In this document: one piece after another, positions 15,753 to 23,413 of the stretch
Numbering within the stretch: position 1 is the stretch's first letter
How the letters are laid out: every line of letters starts with the position of its first letter
DNA from: Yinghuangia seranimata
GTDB taxonomy: Bacteria > Actinomycetota > Actinomycetes > Streptomycetales > Streptomycetaceae
Length of the DNA: 64,000 nucleotides
Assembly (NCBI RefSeq): GCF_029953285.1
Contig: NZ_JASAOI010000031.1
Coordinates: forward strand, 62,001 to 126,000
Direction of reading: 5' to 3'
The notes under the pieces: generated by a model
What the model was told of the DNA's origin: nothing
Database searches by the model: none
Seen by the model: the letters and a program-made list of their open reading frames with translations, nothing else
Translations under genes and position numbers: made by a program

Positions 15753-17724
15753 GACCGGGACAAGAGCGCCGCACCCGCTCGCGCACGACGCGTTGATCTG
15801 CGTCGACGCTCCGGGCATGGCGGTCTGTCCGCAGGACGGGCAGCTGCGCGGCCGGGGCGTGACGGGCCTGTTCCACGACGGCCGCAGGCTGCTGGCCCGC
15901 TCCCTGCTGACGGTCGGCGGGACCGAACCGGAGCCGATCTCCTCGCAGGTGGTGGGCGCGGGGACGGCGCGGTTCCTGGCGATGCACCGGTTCGTCGCGG
16001 ACCCGACGCCGGATCCGGCGCTCGTGGTGGACCGCACCCGTCAGGCGGACGGCCGCGAGCGGGTGGTGGTGCGGAACACGGCGGCGCGGCCGGTGCGCGT
16101 GCCGGTCGAGCTGAGCCTGGGGACGGACCTGGCGGGTCTGGGCGAGCTGCGCCTCGGCCGGCGCGGTCCGGACCTGCCGGCCCGGGTGTGCCCCGGCGGG
16201 CTGAGCTGGACGGCGCCCGACGGGTGGGGGGTGCGCGCGACCGCGAACCCCGCGCCCGAGACCGCGCTGGCGGCGACCGGCCTGCTCCGCTGGGACATCA
16301 CGCTGGAGCCGGCCGCGTCGTGGGCGGTCGAGCTGCGGGTCACCGGGGAGCCGGCCGGCGCAAGGGTCGGCCACGCGGCGGGCCACGGGATTCCGGCGCC
16401 GAGGGCCCCGCTGGGGCCGCCGCCCTGGTCGGAGGCCCGGGTGCGGTGCGACGACGTCCGGGTCACCGCCTGGGTCAGGCAGAGCCTGATGGACCTGCGC
16501 GGGCTGCTGATCGCGGACCCCGAGCACCGCACGGTGCCGATGCCGGCGGCGGGCGCGCCGTGGCAGCTTACGCCGACCGGCCGCGACAGCGTGTGGACCG
16601 CGCGGATGCTGCTGCCGCTGGGCACCCGCCTGGCCGCCGGCACGCTGCGGATGCTGGCCGACCGGCAGGGCGTCCGGCACGATCCGGTGACCGGCGAGGA
16701 ACCGGGCAAGATCCCGCACTCGCTCGGCCCGGGCGGCCGGGCCCCCCGGTGGGACTGCGCGGGCTCCACGGCGCTGTACGTCACGTTGATGGGCGAGGCG
16801 CGCCTGTGGGGGCTGACCGACAGCGAGGTGGAGCCGCTGCTCCCGCACGCGCGGCGCGCCCTGGACCATCTGGCGGGCCTGCTGGAGGCGCACGAGGACG
16901 GGATCGTGCGCCTGGGCCCCGGGGGCCCGGCGCCGTGCGAACTGCAGGGGCAGGTCTACCAGGCGGCGTCGCACGGCGCGGCCCTGCTGCGGGAGGAGGA
17001 CGCGGAGGCGGCGGAGCTGTGGGCGGAACGCGCCGCGAAGTTGGCCGCGCGGTTCCGGCAGCGGTTCCGGACGGAGGACGGCGCGGGCGCCTACTACGCG
17101 GCGGCGCTGGACCGGGAGGGGCGGCCCGTCCCGGTCCCGAACTCCGCGATGGGGCAGCTGCCGGGTACCGGGATCCTGGACGAGGACGGCTGCGCGGACG
17201 TGGCCCGGCGGCTCTTGAGCCCCGACCTCAACTGCGGGTGGGGGTTGCGTGGCGTCGGTTCCCGCACGCCGGGCTACCACCCGCTGGCGGTGCGCGGGGG
17301 AGTGGTGCGTGCGCATGAGACCTGCGTGGCCGTGGCGGGCCTGGCCGTGAGCGGGCAGGCCGACGCGGCGTACGAGCTCCTGTCCGGACTCCTTGAGGCC
17401 GCACCGCACTTCGGCTACCGGATGCCGGAGATGCACGCGGGCGAGCAGCGGGTTCCGGGGCACGGGCCGGTGGCCCATCCGCTCGCGTGCCGGCCGCTGG
17501 CCCGGTCGGCGGCGGCCGTGCTGCCCGCGCTGGTGGCACTGGCCGGCGTGCGCCCTGACGCGCGGGAGGGCAGGGTGACGGTGCGCCCGCCCGCCGCGCC
17601 CGCGTTCGGCGAACTGGAGCTCGCCGACCTGCGGATCGCCGGCCACCCGTTCACCGTCCGGGTGAACCGTCAGGGGCAGGCCGTGGTGGAGGAGGCCCCG
17701 GACGGGCTGCAGTTGGCGGTGTAG
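15751..17724 (+). CDS. Glycogen debranching-like protein (GDE N-terminal type / (alpha/alpha)6 barrel)
   Basis: 657 residues from GTG 15751 with GAGGAG about seven bases upstream. Residues about 15-210 match the glycogen-debranching-enzyme N-terminal-like beta domain (GQLRGRGVTGLFHDGRRLLARS ... FVADP ... VVRNTAARPVRVPVELSLGTDLAGL). From about 235 on it is an alpha/alpha barrel like amylo-alpha-1,6-glucosidase/trehalase-type hydrolases (RQSLMDLRGLL ... DSVWTARMLLPLGTRLAAGTLRML ... QVYQAASHGAALL ... MGQLPGTGIL ... GYHPLAVRGGVVRAHETCVAVAGL ... FGYRMPEMHAG). Such proteins act on alpha-glucans or oligosaccharides. The candidate acids are E in RAHET and D in RDSVWT. Substrate is not determined. It stands alone, or is loosely linked to the DUF4192 gene. 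Confidence 0.85.
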   Translation: MTGTRAPHPLAHDALICVDAPGMAVCPQDGQLRGRGVTGLFHDGRRLLARSLLTVGGTEPEPISSQVVGAGTARFLAMHRFVADPTPDPALVVDRTRQADGRERVVVRNTAARPVRVPVELSLGTDLAGLGELRLGRRGPDLPARVCPGGLSWTAPDGWGVRATANPAPETALAATGLLRWDITLEPAASWAVELRVTGEPAGARVGHAAGHGIPAPRAPLGPPPWSEARVRCDDVRVTAWVRQSLMDLRGLLIADPEHRTVPMPAAGAPWQLTPTGRDSVWTARMLLPLGTRLAAGTLRMLADRQGVRHDPVTGEEPGKIPHSLGPGGRAPRWDCAGSTALYVTLMGEARLWGLTDSEVEPLLPHARRALDHLAGLLEAHEDGIVRLGPGGPAPCELQGQVYQAASHGAALLREEDAEAAELWAERAAKLAARFRQRFRTEDGAGAYYAAALDREGRPVPVPNSAMGQLPGTGILDEDGCADVARRLLSPDLNCGWGLRGVGSRTPGYHPLAVRGGVVRAHETCVAVAGLAVSGQADAAYELLSGLLEAAPHFGYRMPEMHAGEQRVPGHGPVAHPLACRPLARSAAAVLPALVALAGVRPDAREGRVTVRPPAAPAFGELELADLRIAGHPFTVRVNRQGQAVVEEAPDGLQLAV

Positions 17725-17781
17725 CGTGGCGTCGGCCATACGCTCTCGAATGGGTGGTGCCAGGTTTCGCCGGGGCGGCTG

Positions 17782-17807
17782 TTTATCGTCAGGCAGACGA
17801 CTAAGAT
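17782..17807 (+). promoter_or_regulatory. Operator/promoter of the Nudix regulator
   Basis: TCGTC (17786-17790) and GACGA (17796-17800) form a dyad around AGGCA. It is flanked by TTTA on the left and TAAG on the right. TAAGAT (17802-17807) is a -10 box six bases from the ATG, so the transcript is probably leaderless. The dyad sits in the promoter spacer, as expected for autorepression by an NrtR-like protein. Confidence 0.6.
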
Positions 17808-17813
17808 CGACTC

Positions 17814-18518
17814 ATGTCGCCCACCGACGCCTCGCAGTTCCCGCCGTTCGGGGTCACCGTCGACCTTGTCGTGCTCACGGTCCGGGACCACACGCTCAAC
17901 GCCCTGACGATCCGCCGCGGCGAACCGCCGTTCCAGGGTCAGTGGGCGCTGCCCGGCGGCTTCGTCCGGCCGGACGAGGGTCTGGAGGCGGCGGCCGCGA
18001 GAGAGTTGGCGGAGGAGACCGGTCTCGACCAACTCCCGGTGCACCTGGAGCAGTTGGCGACCTTCGGCGACCCGGGCCGGGACCCGCGCATGCGCGTCGT
18101 CAGCGTCGCGTACCTCGTGCTCGCGCCGGACCTGCCCGCGCCGCGCCCCGGCGGCGACGCGGCCGGCGCGCGATGGTCGCCGGCCGCGGAGTTGGCGGAC
18201 GGCTCGCGGCTCGCGTTCGACCACACGCGGATCCTCGAGGAGGGCGTCGAGCGGGCCCGCGCCAAGATCGAGTACTCGTCGCTGGCCGCGGCGTTCTGCC
18301 CGGAGGAGTTCACCGTCGGCGAGCTGCGGCGGGTCTACGAGGCCGTGTGGGGCGTCGCGCTGGACCCGCGGAACTTCCACCGCAAGGTCACCGGCACGCC
18401 CGACTTCCTGGTGCCGACCGGCGGCACGACCACGCGCCAGGGCGGCCGCCCCGCGCAGCTGTTCCGGCGCGGCTCGGCGGAGAAGCTCAACCCGCCGATG
18501 CTGCGGCCCGAGCCGTAG
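17814..18518 (+). CDS. NrtR-like regulator (Nudix domain plus winged helix)
   Basis: 234 residues. The N-terminal Nudix domain has the box GGFVRPDEGLEAAAARELAEETGL (from residue 48), which keeps the R-E-x-x-E-E core of active hydrolases. The C-terminal about 80 residues form a winged helix (YSSLAAAFCPEEFTVGELRRVYEAVWGVALDPRNFHRKVTGTPDFL), the fold of NrtR repressors. NrtR proteins sense ADP-ribose or related NAD metabolites and control NAD or pentose genes. Here no such gene is adjacent, so the targets lie elsewhere or the gene is only autoregulated. The start ATG 17814 follows a TAAGAT box, and a dyad lies between the promoter elements. Whether the Nudix box is catalytic cannot be judged from sequence. 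Confidence 0.88.
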   Translation: MSPTDASQFPPFGVTVDLVVLTVRDHTLNALTIRRGEPPFQGQWALPGGFVRPDEGLEAAAARELAEETGLDQLPVHLEQLATFGDPGRDPRMRVVSVAYLVLAPDLPAPRPGGDAAGARWSPAAELADGSRLAFDHTRILEEGVERARAKIEYSSLAAAFCPEEFTVGELRRVYEAVWGVALDPRNFHRKVTGTPDFLVPTGGTTTRQGGRPAQLFRRGSAEKLNPPMLRPEP

Positions 18519-18527
18519 AAGCGCGCC

Positions 18528-18995
18528 TCACTCGGCGTCGAGGTCGTCCCACGGCAGTTCGAGCAGTTGCTCCAGCTCCTGGGAGAACCGCCGCGTGCGC
18601 TCGTCGCCCAGGCCGCCCAGCGGCGTGAGGAGCCGGTCGAGCAGGTCGTGGACGACCGTGATGGCCCGGTCGGTCGACGCCCGGCCGTGCTCGGTCAGCG
18701 ACAGGCGCACCGCGCGCGTGTCCACCGTGTCGCGGGTCCGCTCGATGAACCCGTCGGCCTCGAGCGCGCGGGCCAGCTTGGAGACGTACAGCGCCTCCAG
18801 GCCGGTGTGGTCGGCCAGTTCGCGCTGGCTGGGGCGCAGCCCGGCGCGCTCGATGCCGTACAGCGACGCCAGCAGGGAGTACTGGGCGTGCGTGAGCCCG
18901 AGCGGGGCCAGTGCGCGGTCGACCGCGACGCGCCACTTCATGGACAGGCGCCACACCAGGAAGCCGGGCGTGGGGCCGGCGGCTGCTGAGCTCAT
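18528..18995 (-). CDS. MarR-family transcriptional regulator
   Basis: 155 residues. It is a typical MarR winged-helix dimer: the N-terminal dimerisation helix (FLVWRLSMKWRVAVDRALAPLGLTHAQYSLLASLYG), a recognition helix in RPSQRELADHTGLEALYVSKLARALEADGFIERT, and a wing DTRAVRLSLTEHGRA. These proteins repress drug-efflux or oxidative-stress genes. No target gene is adjacent, so it may only regulate itself or a distant gene. The stop lies nine bases from the convergent Nudix stop. Upstream, TAGCGT lies seven bases before ATG 18995 (leaderless), and the -35 to start region contains CGGATA repeats that are probably its operators. Confidence 0.9.
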   Translation of the reverse strand: MSSAAAGPTPGFLVWRLSMKWRVAVDRALAPLGLTHAQYSLLASLYGIERAGLRPSQRELADHTGLEALYVSKLARALEADGFIERTRDTVDTRAVRLSLTEHGRASTDRAITVVHDLLDRLLTPLGGLGDERTRRFSQELEQLLELPWDDLDAE

Positions 18996-19040
18996 ACCGG
19001 ATACGCTACGCGGATATTAAGTACATGGCTACTATCCGGT
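18996..19040 (-). promoter_or_regulatory. Inverted repeats in the marR promoter
   Basis: ACCGGATA (18996-19003) and TATCCGGT (19033-19040) are perfect inverted copies 29 bases apart. A third CGGATA lies at 19011-19016. They flank the presumed promoter of the minus-strand MarR gene and are the best candidates for its autoregulatory operator. Confidence 0.6.
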
Positions 19041-19058
19041 GGAGGGCGGCATGAAAGC

Positions 19059-19081
19059 GGTGCCGCGGGGTCCGCGGCACC
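19059..19081 (-). terminator. Strong GC hairpin downstream of the 19096-19560 gene
   Basis: GGTGCCGCGG (19059-19068) and CCGCGGCACC (19072-19081) form a perfect 10-bp stem with a 3-base loop, 15 bases past the stop of the minus-strand gene. Confidence 0.7.
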
Positions 19082-19095
19082 CTCGTTCGTCCCGG

Positions 19096-19560
19096 TCAGT
19101 CCTGGCCGCCCAGGTCCAGCGACACCGCGTCGTACGCGAGCTGCGTGTCGCGCCGCCGGTGGCTGCCCCACTGCTTGAGCAGCGCCCGGATCCGGGGCCG
19201 TACCGCGTTCAGCCGTGACGGGTCCTCCTCGGCCTCGGACGCCCAGGCGCTCAGCTCGTCGACCGTGTCGCTCAGCTTCCCGTGCTCGCGGCGCAGTCGG
19301 GTGACCGCGCAGGCCAGTCTCGGATCGCTGCGCCGGACCTCGTCGTACAGCCCGTTCGGGCCCTCGGTGGCGGCGATGTGCTCGCGCAGTTCGTCGCGCA
19401 GCTGCCGCAGGCCCGAGCGGAGCTGCTCGACCCAGTCGGCGGGTGCCGACGCGGACAAACCGCCGCGCAGCTGGGCCAGGGTGTCGACGGCCCGTGGGGG
19501 CGGGGCGGTCGGGGTGCCTGGTACGCCTGGATACATGGGGGCTGGGTACATGGGGGACAT
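19096..19560 (-). CDS. Helical hypothetical protein
   Basis: 154 residues from ATG 19560 with GGAGG five bases upstream. After a Pro/Tyr-rich start (MYPAPMYPGVPGTP) it is almost wholly helical, with heptad-like Leu/Arg/Glu patterns (LRSGLRQLRDELREHIAATEGPNGLYDEVRRSDPRLACAVTRLRREHGKLSDTVDELSAWAS). It ends QWGSHRRRDTQLAYDAVSLDLGG. The H-x-x-x-E/H spacing (LREHIAATE ... RREHGKL) recalls hemerythrin-like or four-helix iron proteins, but the ligand set is incomplete to my eye. Function is not assigned. The hairpin downstream ends its transcript; it diverges from the ABC exporter operon. Confidence 0.75.
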   Translation of the reverse strand: MSPMYPAPMYPGVPGTPTAPPPRAVDTLAQLRGGLSASAPADWVEQLRSGLRQLRDELREHIAATEGPNGLYDEVRRSDPRLACAVTRLRREHGKLSDTVDELSAWASEAEEDPSRLNAVRPRIRALLKQWGSHRRRDTQLAYDAVSLDLGGQD

Positions 19561-19758
19561 GCCGGCCTCCGGGCGCGATCGTGGTCGGTCTTTCGATGGT
19601 CCCTCCGTCGCGCGAGCTCTGTCCAGACTTGAACTTCTCCTTTGCTATTCAGATTCTTCGCCGCTTATGCGGCATGGATCCGAAGAAAAGCGTATTCGTC
19701 CATGTACCGTGCGAAATGTCCGCAGGTCCGCGGGCATCCCGGCGCGAGGGACGTGGCG

Positions 19759-21096
19759 ATGATCGAGGCCCAGGGGCTCACGCGGAAGTACGGCGGCGCG
19801 GTCGCCGTCGACCGGCTCTCGTTCACGGTGCACCCCGGCCAGGTCACCGCGCTCGTCGGACCCAACGGTGCGGGCAAGTCGACCGCGCTGCGGCTCATGC
19901 TGCAGCTCGAGCGCGGGCGCGGGCGCACGCTCTTCGGCGGCCGCCGCTACCGCGACCTCAGGCACCCCGTCCACGAGGTCGGCGCGTGGCTGGGCAACCG
20001 CCCCTCCGAACCGCGCCGCCGGGCCCGCACCGAACTGAGGGTGCTCGCCGCGGCGTACCGCATCAAGCGCGCTCGCGTCGACGAGGTGCTCGACCTGGTC
20101 GGGCTCGCCCCGGTCGCGGGCGTCCGGGTCGGGGCGCTGTCCGCGGGCGCCCTGGGCCGGCTCGGGCTGGCCGGCGCGCTGCTCGGCGACCCCCACACCC
20201 TGGTCCTCGACGAGCCCTCCGCGGGCCAGGACCCCGAAGGCGTGCGCTGGATGCGCGAGTTCCTGCGCGCCTACGCCACCCAGGGCCGCACCGTGCTGGT
20301 CGCCGGACACGGCCTGACCGAGCTCGCCGACAGCGCCGACCGCGTCCTCGCCCTCGCGCGGGGCCGGCTGGTCGCCGACCAGTCCGCCGCCGACTTCAGG
20401 ACCCGCGCCGAAGGGCCCGAGGTCTATGTCCGCACGCCCCAGGTCGACCGGCTCACCGACCTGCTGCGCTCCGAGGGCCTCCTCGTGCACCAGCACGGCG
20501 GCGCGGTGCTCACCGTGACCGGCGCGGACCGCGCGCGGATCGGCGAGATCGCCTTCCGCGGCGGCGTGCTGATCCACGAACTCGCGCAGCGCGAGGCCAG
20601 CCTGGCCGACGCGTCGTGCGCGCTGGCCGCCGCGATCCGCGTCGCCACGGCGGAACGCGCCGCCCGGGCCGCGCGGGCGGAGGAAGAGGCGCGCGCCGCG
20701 AAGTCCCGGCGTGTGCGGGGCAGGGCGGCCCGGCGTGCCGTCCCCGCCGTGGCCGAGCCGCAGGCCGACCAGTACGTCGGCGAGAAGACCCAGCCGTTCC
20801 GGATCACCGACCCCGTCGAGGGCGTCCTGCCGTTGAGCTTCGGGCCGGTGACGACACGGAACGGGGGAGTGGTTCCGGACGGCGCGCCCGCACACACGGA
20901 CCCGTTCGTGATCGAAGGCGCCCTGTTCACCTCGGCGACCGTTCCGACCCCGGCCCCCTCCCCGTCGACGCCCGCCGCGCACCGCCGCCCCAAGCGCCGC
21001 CGCTGGCTGAGCCGCCAGCAGCCCGAGGCGCCCGAGCCGACCGTCGAAACCCCGGGCCCCGCCCGGCGGACGTTCGCCGACGAGGTCAACGCGTGA
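19759..21096 (+). CDS. ABC transporter ATP-binding protein with long C-terminal tail
   Basis: 445 residues from ATG 19759 (GAGGG eight bases upstream; GTG 19753 is too close to it). The first about 215 residues are an ABC ATPase of the multidrug/bacteriocin exporter (CcmA-like) type: Walker A GPNGAGKS (34-41), a signature LSAGALGRL (about 127), in which LSGGQ has become LSAGA, Walker B TLVLDEPS (about 147) and H-loop VAGHGL. Residues about 290-445 are a tail rich in Ala/Arg, then Pro/Ser-rich and basic, probably disordered and cytoplasmic. The next large gene is the partner permease. The AT-rich stretch 19610-19730 upstream likely carries the promoter. Confidence 0.92.
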   Translation: MIEAQGLTRKYGGAVAVDRLSFTVHPGQVTALVGPNGAGKSTALRLMLQLERGRGRTLFGGRRYRDLRHPVHEVGAWLGNRPSEPRRRARTELRVLAAAYRIKRARVDEVLDLVGLAPVAGVRVGALSAGALGRLGLAGALLGDPHTLVLDEPSAGQDPEGVRWMREFLRAYATQGRTVLVAGHGLTELADSADRVLALARGRLVADQSAADFRTRAEGPEVYVRTPQVDRLTDLLRSEGLLVHQHGGAVLTVTGADRARIGEIAFRGGVLIHELAQREASLADASCALAAAIRVATAERAARAARAEEEARAAKSRRVRGRAARRAVPAVAEPQADQYVGEKTQPFRITDPVEGVLPLSFGPVTTRNGGVVPDGAPAHTDPFVIEGALFTSATVPTPAPSPSTPAAHRRPKRRRWLSRQQPEAPEPTVETPGPARRTFADEVNA

Positions 21097-21341
21097 CCGA
21101 GCGGCCCCGCGCGGCACCGGCCGAACACACCGGTGAAGCCCGGGCCGGCGGGCGGACCGCCGTCGCAGCCGTCGGGCTTCCTCGAGCGCGGCGTGAGGCA
21201 CGGGCCGGGTGCCGCGTGCACGCAGCCGCTGCGGTCCTCAGGGCCCGCCCGACGAGATCCATGTCGCCCGCCGCCCGTCGCCGGTGCCGTGGGCGCCTCG
21301 TCCTTCCGTCCGTTCCCCTCATCCGCGAGGTGACCGCGTGA
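21093..21341 (+). CDS. Possible small ORF bridging the ABC genes
   Basis: 82 residues if translated from GTG 21093. Its start overlaps the ATPase stop (GTGA) and its stop overlaps the permease start (GTGA), the layout of translationally coupled genes. The product is Arg/Ala-rich (VTERPRAAPAEHTGEARAGG...PLIREVTA) with no membrane segment or known motif, and the codon bias weakens after the first 20 codons. It may be a decayed gene or a translated linker that carries ribosomes to the permease. It could equally be chance in this GC-rich DNA. Confidence 0.35.
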   Translation: MTERPRAAPAEHTGEARAGGRTAVAAVGLPRARREARAGCRVHAAAAVLRARPTRSMSPAARRRCRGRLVLPSVPLIREVTA

Positions 21342-22102
21342 GTGCCATCCGCTACGAGCTGGCCCGGCTGCGTACCGTCCGAACCACGTGGCTCGCCGCG
21401 TTCGGCGTGCTCGCTCTCGGGGCCGCGGCGACCTGGGTCGAGGCGCGTGACTTCAACGCGGTGCCGGCGCGGGCCGGGGAGGCCGCGCAGTTGATCACGT
21501 CGGGGGCCGGTGCTTCGACGCCGTTGGCGGTGATGGCCGTCGTGTTCCTCGCGGTGCGTTCCTGCACCCGCGAGCACCGCGCGGTGTCTCTGCCGTCGCT
21601 GCTGATCGCCCTGCCGCGGCGCACCCGTTCGCTGGTCGGCAAGGCCCTGGTCACCGCGCTGGTGGCGGCGGGGGTCGCGGTGGCCGGGCTCGTGGTCAAC
21701 GCGTCGGTCGCGGCGGCCGAGTTCGGCCCCGGGTTCCAGTCGCTGGTGTGGGACCAGGTCCCCGCGCCGCGGCTGCTCGCCGGGTACGTCGGCTACGTCG
21801 TGCTCGCGGCGCTGTTCGGCCTGGGCGTCGGCGTCGTGACGCGGGGGTCGGCGGCCGCCGCCGTCGCGCTGGTCGCGCTGCCGTTGGCCGTGGAGCCGTT
21901 GGCGGCGCGGGCCGCCGAGCTCGCCGTGCCCGCGCCGTACCGGGACTGGGTGCGCTACCTGCCGTTCAACGCGGCCGACCGCATGCTCGCGATCGGGGGC
22001 GGCGGGGGGCTGTCTCCGACGGCCGGCGCGCTGACCTTCGGGGCCTGGACGCTGGCGGCGCTGTTGCTCGCCGTCGTCGTCTTCGCGCGCCGGGACGCCT
22101 GA
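21338..22102 (+). CDS. ABC transporter permease (ABC-2 type)
   Basis: 254 residues from GTG 21338 with GAGG seven bases upstream. It begins with a cytoplasmic N-terminus (MSAIRYELARLRTVRTTW) typical of ABC-2 permeases. About six hydrophobic segments follow: near residues 17-34, 60-76, 100-125, 145-175, 180-200 and 228-250. Together with the ATPase it should form an exporter of a small molecule, lipid or peptide. The substrate is unknown, as no biosynthetic or immunity gene is adjacent. Confidence 0.88.
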   Translation: MSAIRYELARLRTVRTTWLAAFGVLALGAAATWVEARDFNAVPARAGEAAQLITSGAGASTPLAVMAVVFLAVRSCTREHRAVSLPSLLIALPRRTRSLVGKALVTALVAAGVAVAGLVVNASVAAAEFGPGFQSLVWDQVPAPRLLAGYVGYVVLAALFGLGVGVVTRGSAAAAVALVALPLAVEPLAARAAELAVPAPYRDWVRYLPFNAADRMLAIGGGGGLSPTAGALTFGAWTLAALLLAVVVFARRDA

Positions 22103-22281
22103 CGACAACCAGTGCAAAGGCGATGTAACGGCATGCAGCGGGCGATTCAGCACGAGTGGACCAGCCCCCGTCCCACGGACGAGGGACGCCGACGCAAGGC
22201 CGATCACCCTTTCGTGTTTTTTTCAGCCGGGAACGCCGGAACGGCTCAAGCCCGACGCGCGCCGCGCCGAGATGAAGGAGC

Positions 22282-23175
22282 GTGAGTATCGCTCCCCACC
22301 ACACCATGCCCGCCGCGGGCGCGGCCGCCGTCGCGCCGCCGGCCGACCCGTACCGGGTCGCCGTCGCGGATCTCCCCAAGACCGGTGCGGAGGCCCTGCC
22401 CCCGCAGCACTACGCGTGGGACGGCGGCGACCTCGTCGAGCCCATGCGCGTCCGCAAGCCCGGCGGCGGCCGCGGCCGCGGCCTGCACGGCCAACTCGTC
22501 CAGCAGCTCGGCCAGATGATCGTCGCCGGCGAGGTCGGCGCCGAACGCCCGCTGGTTCCCGAGGAGATCGGGCAGCGGTTCGAGGTCTCGCGCACGGTGG
22601 TCCGCGAGTCCCTGCGGGTGCTGGAGGCCAAGGGCCTGGTCAGCGCCCGCCCGAACGTCGGTACGCGGGTGCGTCCCGTCGCAGACTGGAACCTCCTCGA
22701 CCCCGATGTCATCGAGTGGCGCGCCTGCGGGCCGCAGCGCGACGCGCAGCGCCGTGAGCTGTTCGAACTGCGCTGGGGAATCGAGCCGTTGGCCGCGCAC
22801 ATGGCGGCTTGCCGCAACCACCCCGAGGTGGTCCGGCGGCTGACCGAGGTCGTCGTGATCATGCAGCGCGCGGTCGCGCAGCCCGACCCGCTGACGTTCG
22901 GCCGCGCCGACGCCGAGTTCCACGGCCTGCTGCTCCAGGTCGCGGGCAACCGCATGCTCGAACACCTCGCGGGCATCGTGGCGTCCGCGCTCCAGGTGTC
23001 CGGCGGCCACACCGCCGGCTGCGAACACCTGTCCGACGCCTCGGTGTCGCTGCACTCGCGCCTGGTCGACGCGGTCGCCGCGGGCGACGGCGAGGGCGCG
23101 GAGTCCGCGATGCGCTCGCTGCTCGCGGTGCACCCCGAGGTGGAACGCCTGTTCCCGGCTCCCCGGGAAGGTTGA
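22282..23175 (+). CDS. GntR/FadR-family transcriptional regulator
   Basis: 297 residues from GTG 22282. The first about 70 residues are a low-complexity extension. The winged helix follows (LHGQLVQQLGQMIVAGEVGAERPLVPEEIGQRFEVSRTVVRESLRVLEAKGLVSARPNVGTRV), then an FCD-type all-helical ligand domain with the metal-binding His/Asp pattern (ADAEFHGLLLQVAGN ... HSRLVDAVAAGD). FadR-type regulators respond to carboxylates such as gluconate, lactate or acyl-CoA. No metabolic gene is next to it. The start is uncertain: AAGGAG is only one base from GTG 22282, so translation may begin at ATG 22306 or further in. A 7-T tract lies at 22216-22222 upstream. Confidence 0.88.
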   Translation: MSIAPHHTMPAAGAAAVAPPADPYRVAVADLPKTGAEALPPQHYAWDGGDLVEPMRVRKPGGGRGRGLHGQLVQQLGQMIVAGEVGAERPLVPEEIGQRFEVSRTVVRESLRVLEAKGLVSARPNVGTRVRPVADWNLLDPDVIEWRACGPQRDAQRRELFELRWGIEPLAAHMAACRNHPEVVRRLTEVVVIMQRAVAQPDPLTFGRADAEFHGLLLQVAGNRMLEHLAGIVASALQVSGGHTAGCEHLSDASVSLHSRLVDAVAAGDGEGAESAMRSLLAVHPEVERLFPAPREG

Positions 23176-23413
23176 CAGATCGTCAGGACGGCGGCGTCGG
23201 CGGCCCGTTCCCGGGGTAACCATGCACTACCCGGACGGTGCTCCGCCGGCGCCGACCCGCCCGAAGGCGCCCGGTTCGGACACCGCATTGGTACACAGAG
23301 AGTCGTGCCAATCACTCCCGGTGAGACGGCAGACGTGATTACCCTCGTTGTCTGACTCGTTTTCGGACCGGTCCACCACAGGCGTTCGGGCGGACCGAGG
23401 CGACAGGTGGGGA

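Noticed and set aside
22213-22222. A T-run upstream of the GntR regulator
   Set aside because: No GC-rich stem precedes it, so it is not called a terminator.
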